In this document: positions 15,783-24,341 of the stretch, in pieces
How positions within the stretch are numbered: the stretch's first letter is position 1
Layout: each line of letters opens with the position of its first letter
Source: Bacteroidales bacterium
GTDB lineage: Bacteria; Bacteroidota; Bacteroidia; Bacteroidales; F082
Length of the DNA stretch: 32,303 nt
Direction of reading: 5' to 3'
Assembly (NCBI GenBank): GCA_016290215.1
Contig: JAEETH010000041.1
Coordinates: forward strand, 1 to 32,303
Made by a program: the position numbers and the translations under genes
The notes under the pieces: model-generated
Databases searched by the model: none
What the model saw: only the letters and a program-made list of their open reading frames with translations
What the model was told of the DNA's origin: nothing

Positions 15783-16949
15783 ATGAAAAAAGCATTTACC
15801 CTCTTCATTTTTGCCATAATGGCATTTACCCTCAATGCGCAAACCACAAAAACCATCACCTGGGATGGTCAAGAACGCCAGTATCTTGAATATGTGCCCA
15901 CCTCTTATTCCGAGGCCGTGGCTGCCCCAGTCCTGTTTATGCTGCACGGCATGGGCGATGATATCAACAATTTCTTCCAAGCCACGCAGATTCGAAATGT
16001 CGCTGAAGAACAGGGATGGATTATCATTTGCCCGCAGGCTCTTGACTTTACATACGCGATTCCCGGACTTGGCTCACAAGATTTCGGCACCTGCTGGAAT
16101 GTCGGCAGCACCATCTCCGTCGATTTCTCCTCTATGGGCATTCCTCTCTCTTTTGACGTCACCGTCAACGAAGATGCCGACGACGAAGGCTTCTTGATGG
16201 CTGCTTTGGAGGCGACTAAAGCAGAGTACAACGTCGACCAAAACAAGATTTTCTTTGCCGGTTTCTCGTTAGGCGGCTTCATGAGCCACCGCATGGCCAT
16301 CCAGCATGGCGACATCATCAACAGCATCGCCGCCGTCAGCGGTGTCATCGGCAACGACTTGACCACGCTCACCCCTGTCGACAACGTCAACGTGCTGCAA
16401 TTTTTCGGCACCAGCGACGAGATGATCACCTACGACGATGCCATGATTTCGCTGCAAACTTTAGGATACTATAACTTGGGTATGCCCGTCGAAGAAACGG
16501 TGGAATACTGGCGTGCCTTCAACCAATGCGATGAAGCACCCATAGTGGAGCAATATCCCGACACCCATAATGACGGCCTCACCTTCGAGATGTATCGTTA
16601 CCTCAACGGCAACAACGACTCGCGTGTGGCTTTCATCAAGGTTTACAACGGCATTCACACTTGGTATTCGGGCTACAACCACGACATTGACTACAACACC
16701 GAAATCGTCAATTTCTTCAACAACACCACCGATGTGAACGGCGTGGAAGAGGCAACAAGCAACACCTTGACCGTCTATCCCAACCCCGCCAACGACTTCA
16801 TCAACGTGGACAAAACGGTTAAAATCTACGACCTCTGCGGTAAACTCGTGATGAAAGGTTCTGGCAAGATTGACGTTTCAACTCTGCCCGAAGGCATGTA
16901 TTTCGTGAAATCGGAAAACGATTGCAGCAAGCTGATTATCAATAGATAA
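15783..16949 (+). CDS. Secreted esterase (PHB depolymerase/feruloyl esterase-like) with T9SS tail
   Basis: An alpha/beta-hydrolase exported through Sec and the type IX system. Residues 1-19 are a signal peptide ending FTLNA/Q. The oxyanion region LFMLHGMGDD is followed by the nucleophile elbow GFSLGG with Ser162, and the family-typical IICPQALDF lies between them. A candidate His is in NGIHTWYSGYN. This pattern fits the LpqC/Esterase_phd group, whose members act on polyesters or on feruloyl and acetyl groups of plant polysaccharides; the substrate cannot be told. The last 75 residues form a type A sorting domain (VYPNPANDFINVDKTVKIYD, EGMYFVK), so the enzyme is probably cell-surface or secreted. 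It is a single gene facing pspC, with a hairpin between. Confidence 0.9.
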   Translation: MKKAFTLFIFAIMAFTLNAQTTKTITWDGQERQYLEYVPTSYSEAVAAPVLFMLHGMGDDINNFFQATQIRNVAEEQGWIIICPQALDFTYAIPGLGSQDFGTCWNVGSTISVDFSSMGIPLSFDVTVNEDADDEGFLMAALEATKAEYNVDQNKIFFAGFSLGGFMSHRMAIQHGDIINSIAAVSGVIGNDLTTLTPVDNVNVLQFFGTSDEMITYDDAMISLQTLGYYNLGMPVEETVEYWRAFNQCDEAPIVEQYPDTHNDGLTFEMYRYLNGNNDSRVAFIKVYNGIHTWYSGYNHDIDYNTEIVNFFNNTTDVNGVEEATSNTLTVYPNPANDFINVDKTVKIYDLCGKLVMKGSGKIDVSTLPEGMYFVKSENDCSKLIINR

Positions 16950-16971
16950 ATCGGCATCGCATTAACAAGCT

Positions 16972-17038
16972 CTAACCGAACGTATCCGAAAATATCCGAC
17001 CATTTTTCTGGTCCCTTCGGATTCGTTCGGTTAGCGTT
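16972..17038. terminator. Long hairpin terminator between convergent genes
   Basis: Left arm CTAACCGAACGTATCCGAA (16972-16990) pairs with TTCGGATTCGTTCGGTTAG (17016-17034) at 18 of 19 positions, with an inner stem GACCA/TGGTC (16998-17012). On the plus strand it is followed by CGTTTTTA. It lies between the ends of the esterase and pspC genes and can stop the plus-strand transcript; it may work in both directions. Confidence 0.75.
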
Positions 17039-17053
17039 TTTAAATGACCAAAC

Positions 17054-17263
17054 TTAGGGATTCGGCAACTGGTATTGCTGCGGCACGACGAGGGCGCAAA
17101 CAATGTAAGCCAGCAGCCCGGGGAAGCACGCCGAAAACAAGGAAGCACAAACCCAAAGCAGACGAACCAACGTGGGATCAATGTCAAAGTATTCAGCAAT
17201 TCCGCCGCACACGCCGCAGAGTTTCTTGTCCGTCATCGAACGATAAAGTTTCTTCTTTTCCAT
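17054..17263 (-). CDS. PspC domain protein
   Basis: A 69-aa single-domain PspC protein (PF04024). The sequence KKLYRSMTDKKLCGVCGGIA followed by EYFDIDPTLVRLLWV is the family signature, and one membrane helix follows (LFSACFPGLLAYIVCALVVP). PspC in enterobacteria is a membrane sensor of envelope stress; in Bacteroidetes the small versions are of unknown role. It stands alone with a -7 box 50 bases upstream and is convergent with the esterase gene. Confidence 0.92.
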   Translation of the reverse strand: MEKKKLYRSMTDKKLCGVCGGIAEYFDIDPTLVRLLWVCASLFSACFPGLLAYIVCALVVPQQYQLPNP

Positions 17264-17312
17264 ATTTGCCTTTGTTTTTTGTTCCGCCCGCGCGGAATGA
17301 AGTTTGTGGCTG

Positions 17313-17320
17313 CAAAATTA
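17313..17320 (-). promoter_or_regulatory. -7 promoter element of pspC
   Basis: On the minus strand this reads TAATTTTG, an exact TAnnTTTG match, 50 bases before the pspC start. No convincing -33 TTTG is seen. Confidence 0.45.
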
Positions 17321-17473
17321 CACGCTTTTTCCTTATCCCGAAAGGGGCAAAAGCATATTTTTTTCAATGAAAAAATTTGTAATGAATCGTTTCAACAAGT
17401 TGATTATCAATTATGTTGTTTTCCAAAAGTTTGTATTACCCATTTCGCGCATAAAAAAGACGATTTTTAATTT

Positions 17474-17481
17474 TACTTTTG
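17474..17481 (+). promoter_or_regulatory. -7 promoter element of the lipoprotein operon
   Basis: TACTTTTG matches TAnnTTTG and is followed by GCG. It sets the start of the next gene downstream of 17485, excluding the in-frame start at 17479. Confidence 0.55.
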
Positions 17482-17502
17482 CGTTTGAAAAACGAACGCA
17501 TT

Positions 17503-19056
17503 ATGAACTGCCTTTCGGTCAAAATGAAAAAGTTGTTTATGCCTCTCCTCGCAGTGGTTTTGCTCCTTCCAGCTTGCAACACCAAAAGCAAGACGGAACG
17601 AATGCAAGCCGTCGTCGATGAGGTGCGCACCAAATATAAGGCCTACGAGGACATCAGCCAAGATGACCAAATCTTTGAGGCATACGATTTCTTCGTGAAG
17701 CAAAAAGACTGCGAAAACGCCGCACCTGCTGCGCTCTACAGCGGCTGTGTGCGCCAAGCCAAAAAGGAATACGAATCGGCGATGAACTGCTACAAGAAGG
17801 CGGATGAGTACGGTCGAATGGTCGGCGACTCGGTGAGCGCAGCCTTCGCACAATATTATATAGGTGACCTGCTCAACAACAGCGGCAACGAAGCTGAGGC
17901 CATCACCAACTACAAAGCCGCTGCCGAGTTGTGGGGCGACAGCCTCTCGCGCAAGGCCAAATGCCTCAACGCCGTGGCCATGATGAACATCATCATCGAT
18001 GAGTATGACAGCGCGTTTTTCTACCTCGAACAAGCTTTGAATTTGGCCCAAACCGCCCAAGACAAGGTCACCGAGGCCTCTGTTTGGAACAACTATTCCG
18101 TTGCCTACCAACTCCTTGACGAATACGACACAGCTTTAGACTGCCTTCGGAAAACCCTGCCTTTGGTGGATGAAAAACGTCGCCCCATCGCCTTGCTCAA
18201 CCTCGCCAAGGTGTATCTGGCTTTGGACGAACGCGATTCTTTGGAATACTATAAAACACAGATGCTCAACGCGATAGAGGAAGTGGAATGTCAACCTGAG
18301 ACGCAGGCTGCCGTTTATGGTTTCTTGATTAAGGATGCGCTTGCCGTGGGCGACTATGAAAGCGCCTATCAGTTTGAAAAACAGCACGAACAGGTGGCCT
18401 TGGACATCCTCGGCGACCAAACCCAAAGTTCCGTCCTCGAAATCCAGAAGAAATACGACTTCGAGGCACAAGCCAACCAACACAACCGCCAAATGCTCTC
18501 GCGGCAAAGGCTGATCATCGCGCTCACCATCGTATTGATTGTCGCCTTGGTTTTAGTCACTATATTGATTCTCAATGCCTTGAAAAAGAAACGCATCGAA
18601 GCCGAGATTAATGCGAACTTGCTGGAGCTGAAGAAACGCAATGCACAGCAACAACAAGAACGCAGCGAGATGAAGATGCAATTAGAAGAGCTGCAAAAGC
18701 AAACCGACGGCAAACTGAAAGACGAATACCTGCAAAAATGCCATATCATCCGATGCTTCGAAGTGTTGTCGCGCGACCGCAGCAACACCATGGCTTTCAA
18801 GGATTTGGAGAAGTCGCTCTTTGAAGGCGAAGACCATTGGGCAAGTTTCGAGGCGGCCTTTGAGGGCGTGCATCCAAGATTCATCGCCTCGGTCAAAGAA
18901 CAATATCCCGACCTTAGCGAAATGGAGTTCCGCTATTGTCTGCTCTCACATTTCAAGCTTTCACGACAAGAATATGCCGACGTGCTTGGATGCAGCGTCT
19001 ATAATGTGGACAAAATCAGGGCAAGTCTCAACAATAAAATGAATCAAAACAAATAA
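17503..19056 (+). CDS. TPR lipoprotein regulator with transmembrane helix and C-terminal HTH
   Basis: A membrane-anchored TPR protein of a type common in Bacteroidetes, thought to act as a one-component sensor. The N-terminus has a lipobox (LLLPAC). Several TPR-like helix pairs fill about residues 50-310 (for example AKKEYESAMNCYKKADEYGR and EYDSAFFYLEQALNLAQ). A strong membrane helix (LIIALTIVLIVALVLVTILI) and a charged coil follow. The C-terminus (LSEMEFRYCLLSHFKLSRQE, YADVLGCSVYNVDKIRASL) has a LuxR-like helix-turn-helix pattern on the cytoplasmic side. ATG 17503 is used; ATG 17524 (MKKLFMPLL) is equally possible. It starts a row of lipoprotein and barrel genes, four bases before the next, and may regulate them. 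Confidence 0.82.
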   Translation: MNCLSVKMKKLFMPLLAVVLLLPACNTKSKTERMQAVVDEVRTKYKAYEDISQDDQIFEAYDFFVKQKDCENAAPAALYSGCVRQAKKEYESAMNCYKKADEYGRMVGDSVSAAFAQYYIGDLLNNSGNEAEAITNYKAAAELWGDSLSRKAKCLNAVAMMNIIIDEYDSAFFYLEQALNLAQTAQDKVTEASVWNNYSVAYQLLDEYDTALDCLRKTLPLVDEKRRPIALLNLAKVYLALDERDSLEYYKTQMLNAIEEVECQPETQAAVYGFLIKDALAVGDYESAYQFEKQHEQVALDILGDQTQSSVLEIQKKYDFEAQANQHNRQMLSRQRLIIALTIVLIVALVLVTILILNALKKKRIEAEINANLLELKKRNAQQQQERSEMKMQLEELQKQTDGKLKDEYLQKCHIIRCFEVLSRDRSNTMAFKDLEKSLFEGEDHWASFEAAFEGVHPRFIASVKEQYPDLSEMEFRYCLLSHFKLSRQEYADVLGCSVYNVDKIRASLNNKMNQNK

Positions 19057-19060
19057 AACC

Positions 19061-19501
19061 ATGAAATACAAACACATATCATTACTAATACTCACCGTCA
19101 TCACCTTGATGCTTGTTTCGTGCGTGAAAACCAAACCCACCATGGAATACGCCTCGGGCAAAGACAAAGACAAAATCGACCTGAAAGGCACCCTGATGAA
19201 ACCCGACATGCGCTATGTCAACATCTACGCCGAATTGGTTGAACAAGTCGTTTATGTCTATTTCAACGAGACGGTGGAAAACTGCGCCATGACCCTCACC
19301 GCGAAAAATGGCGACGTGCTCTTTGCCCGAAGAGTGAGCAAACAACAACCTGCCACGCTGCGCATCTTCATGGGCGAGGAGCCTACAGGCGACTACAAAC
19401 TCTACATCACCAATGGGGTGGACGAAGCCTCGGGCTGGTTCCACTTCGAAAATCCATCAGAAATCAATCTTAGTATCATCAATAAAACCATACAACAATG
19501 A
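19061..19501 (+). CDS. Small lipoprotein, DUF3244-like
   Basis: A 146-aa exported protein with a lipobox (LMLVSC, Cys21). The mature part is beta-rich and has the pattern of DUF3244-type domains: a strand-rich YVYFNETVENCAMTLTAKNG followed by DVLFARRVSKQQPATLRIFM and GDYKLYITNG, like a short immunoglobulin-fold. No enzymatic residues are seen. It follows the TPR gene by 4 bases and overlaps the next start by ATGA, so the three are one transcript. The DUF3244 assignment is from pattern memory. Confidence 0.7.
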   Translation: MKYKHISLLILTVITLMLVSCVKTKPTMEYASGKDKDKIDLKGTLMKPDMRYVNIYAELVEQVVYVYFNETVENCAMTLTAKNGDVLFARRVSKQQPATLRIFMGEEPTGDYKLYITNGVDEASGWFHFENPSEINLSIINKTIQQ

Positions 19502-20481
19502 AGAAGATTATCGTAATCTGCATGGTGCTTTTAGCGATTAGCTCATGCAAAAAGGGAAACGACTATGTTCCGCTCTCAGAAGAAGACGCTGCGGCCATTC
19601 CCTACCAAATGGGGCAAACCATGAAATTCATCACCAAAGACAACAATAGTGTTGTTTTTCAGGTGGTTGGCGACCAGATTCATCCTTCTGACGGCTATGA
19701 TTATTACCATAATTACGGAAGCGATTCGTTATATTATGGTATGCCACAAGACTATTGCTATGCCCGCACGGTAGACTTGGCTTGTGATACCTACCCGTTC
19801 TTTATCAGCTTCACCATTCTTCCTGGAAAAGAATTGTATTTCAATTGGCACCACGAACTTGTCATCAGCTGCGATTTACCCGCATCGGACGAAACCGTTT
19901 CGATTAATGGCATCACTCATAAACACGTGCATCACGAGAGGCTCTACAACCAATTCAGCGGAGAAATGCTCTACGACTGGTATTACAGCGAAGAATATGG
20001 TTTGCTGTATTTCCAAAAAGGCGATTTCACGCTAACAAGAATGTTGTCAAACGACCAGGACGACCCCAGCAACACAGAACAACTCATCGGGAATTGGGAT
20101 GTGCAATCCTATTACCTTTGGATTCACGACCTTACCGACGAGGATCCTTGGGTTACCGATGGGTCTTACTCACATGAAGAAACATGGAACTTGCCTGACA
20201 CTAATTATGTTGGCTACGACGCCATCGAGTTCAATGCTGATGGAACCTTGCGGTGGCACATGAGCGACCTTATGGCTCAAGAAGGCGCGTTTACCGACCC
20301 ATACGTGGAGGCGAATTGGTTTATCAACGGCGACTCGCTGATAATCAACACGACCAAATATGCAATAACAAAACCCGATGAGGAGACCCTTATCATCGAA
20401 GACTACTTTAGAGTAAACTCATACCAAGGCCATCATGGCTGGGAAAGGATTAATCGATACACTCTCAAGCGGGGACGGTAG
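19498..20481 (+). CDS. Two-module lipoprotein (PYQMGQT module fused to lipocalin-like module)
   Basis: A 327-aa lipoprotein with lipobox AISSC (Cys17). Residues about 23-180 are paralogous to the lipoprotein encoded at 22370: both have LSEEDAAAIPYQMGQT-like openings and end in YSEEYGLLYFQKG-like segments. Residues about 190-327 (LIGNWDVQSYYLWIHDL, DTNYVGYDAIEFNADGTLRW) are a lipocalin-like/DUF5004-type module, paralogous to the frameshifted gene at 20588. So one gene here joins two modules that exist separately a few hundred bases downstream. Function is unknown. No clear acidic surface-export signal follows the cysteine. Confidence 0.75.
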   Translation: MKKIIVICMVLLAISSCKKGNDYVPLSEEDAAAIPYQMGQTMKFITKDNNSVVFQVVGDQIHPSDGYDYYHNYGSDSLYYGMPQDYCYARTVDLACDTYPFFISFTILPGKELYFNWHHELVISCDLPASDETVSINGITHKHVHHERLYNQFSGEMLYDWYYSEEYGLLYFQKGDFTLTRMLSNDQDDPSNTEQLIGNWDVQSYYLWIHDLTDEDPWVTDGSYSHEETWNLPDTNYVGYDAIEFNADGTLRWHMSDLMAQEGAFTDPYVEANWFINGDSLIINTTKYAITKPDEETLIIEDYFRVNSYQGHHGWERINRYTLKRGR

Positions 20482-20482
20482 A

Positions 20483-20572
20483 TTCAAGATTTAAAATTCA
20501 AGATTCAAGATTTAAAATTTAAAATTCAAGATTCAAGATTCAAAGATTCAAAGATTTAAAATTCAATAACCT
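20483..20572. repeat. Iterated ATTCAAGATTTAAA tract
   Basis: The gap holds about ten copies of the words GATTCAA and GATTTAAA/ATTTAAAATTCAAG, with no gene signal. Related tracts occur at 8172, 8293 and 21082 in this window. AAATTT/TTTAAA self-complementarity gives only weak stems. Confidence 0.75.
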
Positions 20573-20587
20573 ATAATTCTTACAACT

Positions 20588-21078
20588 ATGAAAAAAGTAT
20601 TTACAATTATGATAGTTGCGGCATTCGTGACTACAATGGTGTCTTGCAACAAGAACAACCAAAGCAAGGAAGAACTAATTGTCGGAAAGTGGGACGTGAT
20701 GACCTATCACGGTTGGTTTCACGACTTTACTTTGGACATCACCAAGATGTAACATGCACCCCAGCGACCGATACCAATTATGTGGGATATGACGCAGCTG
20801 AGTTCTATGCCGACGGAACCACGCGGTGGCACATGAGCGATAAGTACGTCCACGACGGCATGTTTACCGACCCATACAGGCACTTCGAATGGCGCATCAG
20901 CGGTGACTCACTATTTGTCTCTACCAACTGGTTTGAGGGTAGTGTGTTAAAATACGCAATTAAGGAACTCAACAACGAAACCCTTGTCATTGAGCAGTAT
21001 ACGAACAATGGGCATTCAGAGTATTCTCACCACCATTGGGAGCAAACCCAGTGCTATACTTTCAAGCGCACACGGTAG
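20588..21078 (+). pseudogene. Lipocalin-like lipoprotein gene with frameshift
   Basis: From ATG 20588 the frame gives a lipoprotein signal (MKKVFTIMIVAAFVTTMVSC) and then KEELIVGKWDVMTYHGWFHD, but meets TAA at 20750-20752. The expected continuation, DVTCTPATDTNYVGYDAAEF and onward to the stop at 21078, lies in another frame. Inserting one base near 20746 would restore a protein of about 163 aa, collinear with the C-terminal module of the neighbouring 327-aa lipoprotein. The second frame also opens upstream, from 20644, but its residues before DVTCTP are out of frame and meaningless. This may be a decaying duplicate or a sequencing error. Confidence 0.75.
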
Positions 21079-21081
21079 ATT

Positions 21082-21127
21082 CATGATTTAAAATTCAAGA
21101 TTTAAAGATTTAAAATTCAAAGATTTG
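21082..21127. repeat. Short ATTTAAAATTCAAGATTTAAAG tract
   Basis: A shorter tract of the same words as at 20483 (GATTTAAAATTCAA, GATTTAAAGATT). It fills the gap before the first barrel gene. The pseudogene is thus bracketed by the same repeat on both sides. Confidence 0.7.
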
Positions 21128-21131
21128 TTTT

Positions 21132-21716
21132 ATGAGAAAACTAACATTGTTATTAGGATTACTCCTTACATTAGGAAGCCTCCACGCTCAAGAGAAGGGT
21201 CAATTCGTGCTTCAAGCCGAAGCCAATGCGGGCATTTTGTTTTGCCATCCCTTTCAAGGTACATTTAATTCGATTGACCTTTTTGGCTCGATTGGGCCTG
21301 TTTTCCGCTACCAAGTGGGTGAGCATTTGGGAATTGGCCTCGGAGCCAACTATTGTCTTCATGAATGTTTCCAATATTTGCCCATTTTTGCCGATGCGAA
21401 ATACAACTTCGGCACAGGAAAGGCAAAGCCATATGCAGAAATCCGTGCAGGGTATGCCATTAGTTTGAAACACACCGCCCCTAGTCTTAATGGAGACCTT
21501 AACTGGTATTCGTATTCTGTGGAAGGTTTCTATTCCCAACTCATTTTCGGCTGTTCAATCGGGCATTCCGACCTCGGCATTGGTGGTCAACTAGTCAATA
21601 TGAAAACGTCTGTAAATGATGTACTTGGTTTCCTGCCTAATGGCTTCCACACCTATTATAAAAACCGTCTGCAACCCGCATTATTTCTGCATTATGCGTA
21701 TAATTTTCATTTCTGA
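21132..21716 (+). CDS. Outer-membrane beta-barrel-like protein (194 aa)
   Basis: A signal peptide (MRKLTLLLGLLLTLGSLHA/Q) precedes alternating hydrophobic strands with Gly/Tyr/aromatic residues, typical of an eight-stranded barrel (GPVFRYQVGEHLGIGLGANY, ADAKYNFGTGKAKPYAEIRAG, LQPALFLHYAYNFHF). The last residue is Phe, as in OMP C-terminal signals. No enzymatic motif is present. It is likely a small outer-membrane protein of unknown role, expressed with the lipoprotein genes around it. Confidence 0.75.
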   Translation: MRKLTLLLGLLLTLGSLHAQEKGQFVLQAEANAGILFCHPFQGTFNSIDLFGSIGPVFRYQVGEHLGIGLGANYCLHECFQYLPIFADAKYNFGTGKAKPYAEIRAGYAISLKHTAPSLNGDLNWYSYSVEGFYSQLIFGCSIGHSDLGIGGQLVNMKTSVNDVLGFLPNGFHTYYKNRLQPALFLHYAYNFHF

Positions 21717-21743
21717 AAGTAGATTATTCAAATTCAAATAATT

Positions 21744-22364
21744 ATGAAGAAAAGTGTGTTTATCATTTGCTTGTTGGCATTGCTTTCGGGCGGGGCCTTT
21801 GCGCAGATCGACACCATCCGAAGCAACAAGAACGAGTTCAGCATCGGCTATGGCGTGATGCCGTCAAGCAGTTTCCGTTATAAACCAGGACAACACTATT
21901 ATCCCTTGGGAGAAAACGTGGGGGCCATTTATGCTACCTACACGCGCCGCCTCACCAAGGTCATCGGCATCGGAGCCACCTATTGCTTCGACCCACGCGT
22001 CTACACCTATTATGAAAAACCCAGCACCAAAGAAGGCCTCATCTGCCGCCTCGGCGAGTCGAGCCATACGCTCATGTTCCACCTCAAAATCAACTGGCTC
22101 AACACCAAATATGTGAACCTCTACAGCAAAGTCGGGCAAGGCATCATGGCTTGGGGCTATAACCTCAAGGAATACCAAACCGACGTGTATCAAGTCAACA
22201 TGCCTTCCAACAAATTCATAGATAGGATTGACTACGCCTACCAGTTTGTTCCCATCGGAGTGGAAATCGGCACGAAGCGTTGCGCCGGCTTCATCCAGTG
22301 CGGCATTGGCATGGAAGGCATGATTAGCATCGGTTTTCGTTACGGACTAAAAGATAAGGAGTAA
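21744..22364 (+). CDS. Outer-membrane beta-barrel-like protein (206 aa)
   Basis: A signal peptide (MKKSVFIICLLALLSGGAFA/Q) leads to strands such as KNEFSIGYGVMPSSSFRY, GAIYATYTRRLTKVIGIGAT, VNLYSKVGQGIMAWGYN and GFIQCGIGMEGMISIGFRYG. This matches small Bacteroidetes barrels, although the C-terminal KDKE tail is unusual for the usual final aromatic signal. The gap to the next gene is five bases. It is a family-level guess, with function unknown. Confidence 0.72.
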   Translation: MKKSVFIICLLALLSGGAFAQIDTIRSNKNEFSIGYGVMPSSSFRYKPGQHYYPLGENVGAIYATYTRRLTKVIGIGATYCFDPRVYTYYEKPSTKEGLICRLGESSHTLMFHLKINWLNTKYVNLYSKVGQGIMAWGYNLKEYQTDVYQVNMPSNKFIDRIDYAYQFVPIGVEIGTKRCAGFIQCGIGMEGMISIGFRYGLKDKE

Positions 22365-22369
22365 ACGCC

Positions 22370-22981
22370 ATGAAAAGACACTTGATATTTTGCATCGCCC
22401 TCGTGGCCGTGATGGCCTCTTGCGTGAAAGAGCCTCAAATCTACCGCCGCCTCACCGAGGAAGAAGCGGCCATCGTTCCTTATCAGATGGGGCAAACCAT
22501 CCGAATGCGCAACCAAATTGGCGACACACTCAGCTTTACCGTTGTACATGACACCACTTATGTAGCCTATAACTACTACGACCCACGTTACAACCCCTCC
22601 GAAAAAATGTCCATTGAGCCTCGTCCCTATTTCTATGCCCGTGAGGTGGTGCTTCAAAGTCCGCCCGAAGACAGCTGCCTGCTGCGTTGCATCGTGGCAC
22701 CAGAGAAGGTGGTCACTGTGAGTTACGAAAAGCTCCGCCTTTTCCAGGACAATCACGGAAATTTCTATTCTTGGCATACCATATTAGGCCGCACCCTCCC
22801 CTTGAACGACCTTTCCACCACCACATTCACGATCGGAGAAACCACCTACGAGAATGTGCATGTTGACCGAGGAACCTATATGTCAAGCTCCAACGAGGTA
22901 TCCTACGCATGGTACTACAGCGAACAGCATGGACTACTTGCCGCCAAACACGGCGAAAACTCCTTAACGCTAATACCTTAA
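22370..22981 (+). CDS. Lipoprotein with PYQMGQT module
   Basis: A 203-aa lipoprotein with lipobox VMASC (Cys18). It is paralogous to the first half of the 327-aa lipoprotein encoded at 19498, sharing TEEEAAIVPYQMGQT near the N-terminus and YAWYYSEQHGLLAAKHGENS at the end. I do not recognise the domain otherwise. It is the last gene before a strong terminator, so the run starting at 17503 probably ends here. Loss of the lipocalin module in this copy, or its gain in the other, is not resolved. Confidence 0.72.
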   Translation: MKRHLIFCIALVAVMASCVKEPQIYRRLTEEEAAIVPYQMGQTIRMRNQIGDTLSFTVVHDTTYVAYNYYDPRYNPSEKMSIEPRPYFYAREVVLQSPPEDSCLLRCIVAPEKVVTVSYEKLRLFQDNHGNFYSWHTILGRTLPLNDLSTTTFTIGETTYENVHVDRGTYMSSSNEVSYAWYYSEQHGLLAAKHGENSLTLIP

Positions 22982-22998
22982 CAAAATGCTGACCCAAT

Positions 22999-23036
22999 AA
23001 AAAGTCGGGAGAGCGAAATGCTTTTCCGACTTTTTT
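22999..23036 (+). terminator. Rho-independent terminator of the lipoprotein operon
   Basis: AAAAAGTCGG (22999-23008) pairs with CCGACTTTTT (23026-23035), followed by T to 23036. The loop GAGAGCGAAATGCTTTT contains a short inner match. A related hairpin recurs at 24342. Confidence 0.9.
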
Positions 23037-23058
23037 ACATTTATAACTTAAAAAAAAC

Positions 23059-23066
23059 TATTTTTG
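23059..23066 (+). promoter_or_regulatory. -7 promoter element of the T9SS protein
   Basis: TATTTTTG matches TAnnTTTG, is followed by CCCC, and lies 42 bases before the ATG at 23109. The -33 area is AT-rich with no clear TTTG. Confidence 0.5.
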
Positions 23067-23108
23067 CCCCGACAAACAAATTCAAAATCTTAACTAAACA
23101 CTATTATC

Positions 23109-24302
23109 ATGAAGAAAATTTTACTATTTGCAGCTGCCTTGTGTTTGATGATTTCGGCACAAGCACAAATCAAAATGAATGAATTGACTGAAAATCAGTT
23201 GAAATCAAAGATCAAAACCGTTGAACAACTCAATCGAGGCACCACTGCCTACACGCAAAAACTCGACAGCGTTATTATGAATTACGGACCGTTCACCGTC
23301 GGCCTTATCTTCGAGTATGACAATCAATTCAACACGACCAGAGTGGTGTTGTTTGGCCCAGGCAACCCATCCATCACTGAATACACCTACGACAGCCAGA
23401 ACCATCGCATTGGCTCCATCATCACCCATCCGAATGGAAGCCAGGACAGGACTGAATATACGTACAACAGCCAAGGCCTGGTGATTAAAGAAACGCAATA
23501 CGAGTTAGATAATGGTGAATGGGAGGAAGACGAACAAAGCATTTACGAATACGACGCCAACGGCAATTTAATGGTTGTCACTAATTATGATTATGATATT
23601 CTGGATTGGGTTTATGATGAGCAAACAAAATACACCTACCAAAATGGCAAGTTGACCAACGAATTAGTGTATGATTGGATTATAGACGAATGGGTTGAAG
23701 ACCATAGCACCGATTACCTCTATAATGCCCAAGGCGACCTCGTTGAAACCATTGAACTCGATTTTGACATTGATTGGATAAAGAATACTCGCACGGAATA
23801 CACCTACGACGACAACCACAACTGCCTCAGCCAAATTGTTTACGATTACGACGACGACTTTGGGGATTGGGAAATTGAAGGCACTTTGAATCTTACCTAC
23901 GACTTGACGGTACCGAGCAACGTTATTGCCGGCATCGAAAATTTCTACAATTCACTCCCCAATGTGAACAACAAAATTTTGACCATTGAGGAAACCCAAT
24001 ACAACGATGGAATACCGACAGTAACCATACCTTACACCTTGTATTATTCCGAAGCCACTGGCATTGGCGAACACAATGGAAGCCAAATCGCCATTTGGCC
24101 CAATCCGGCTTCAGAGACATTGAGCCTCAACGCCGAAGGTGTGCAGCAAGTGGAAATCTTCACCATCGACGGCAGACAGGTGATGCACTTTGAAAACAAC
24201 TTAGAAAGCATCAACGTGAACACATTGGCTAATGGATGCTATCTTCTGAAGGCCACTTTCAATGATGGCAGCAAAGCTGTGCAGAAGTTTGTGAAGAAAT
24301 GA
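23109..24302 (+). CDS. T9SS-secreted protein with YD-like repeats
   Basis: A 397-aa exported protein with a signal peptide (MKKILLFAAALCLMISAQA/Q). The middle carries several tandem repeats of about 40 residues with EYTYDSQ, EYTYNSQGL, YEYDANGNLM, KYTYQNGKL, DYLYNAQGDL and EYTYDDNHNC, similar to RHS/YD or DUF-type beta repeats, acidic with many Tyr and Asp. A type A T9SS sorting domain ends the protein (IAIWPNPASETLSLN, QVEIFTIDGRQVMHF, LANGCYLLKA). It probably forms a surface or released adhesin-like protein; no catalytic motif is seen. It is a single gene between two related terminators. Confidence 0.8.
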   Translation: MKKILLFAAALCLMISAQAQIKMNELTENQLKSKIKTVEQLNRGTTAYTQKLDSVIMNYGPFTVGLIFEYDNQFNTTRVVLFGPGNPSITEYTYDSQNHRIGSIITHPNGSQDRTEYTYNSQGLVIKETQYELDNGEWEEDEQSIYEYDANGNLMVVTNYDYDILDWVYDEQTKYTYQNGKLTNELVYDWIIDEWVEDHSTDYLYNAQGDLVETIELDFDIDWIKNTRTEYTYDDNHNCLSQIVYDYDDDFGDWEIEGTLNLTYDLTVPSNVIAGIENFYNSLPNVNNKILTIEETQYNDGIPTVTIPYTLYYSEATGIGEHNGSQIAIWPNPASETLSLNAEGVQQVEIFTIDGRQVMHFENNLESINVNTLANGCYLLKATFNDGSKAVQKFVKK

Positions 24303-24341
24303 TTTTTCTCACACAAAATGCGCAGAACTTTGTGAATTAAG

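Noticed and set aside
20483-20572. CRISPR-like array
   Set aside because: Words are 7-16 bases, irregularly spaced, with no unique spacers of constant length and no cas genes in the window.
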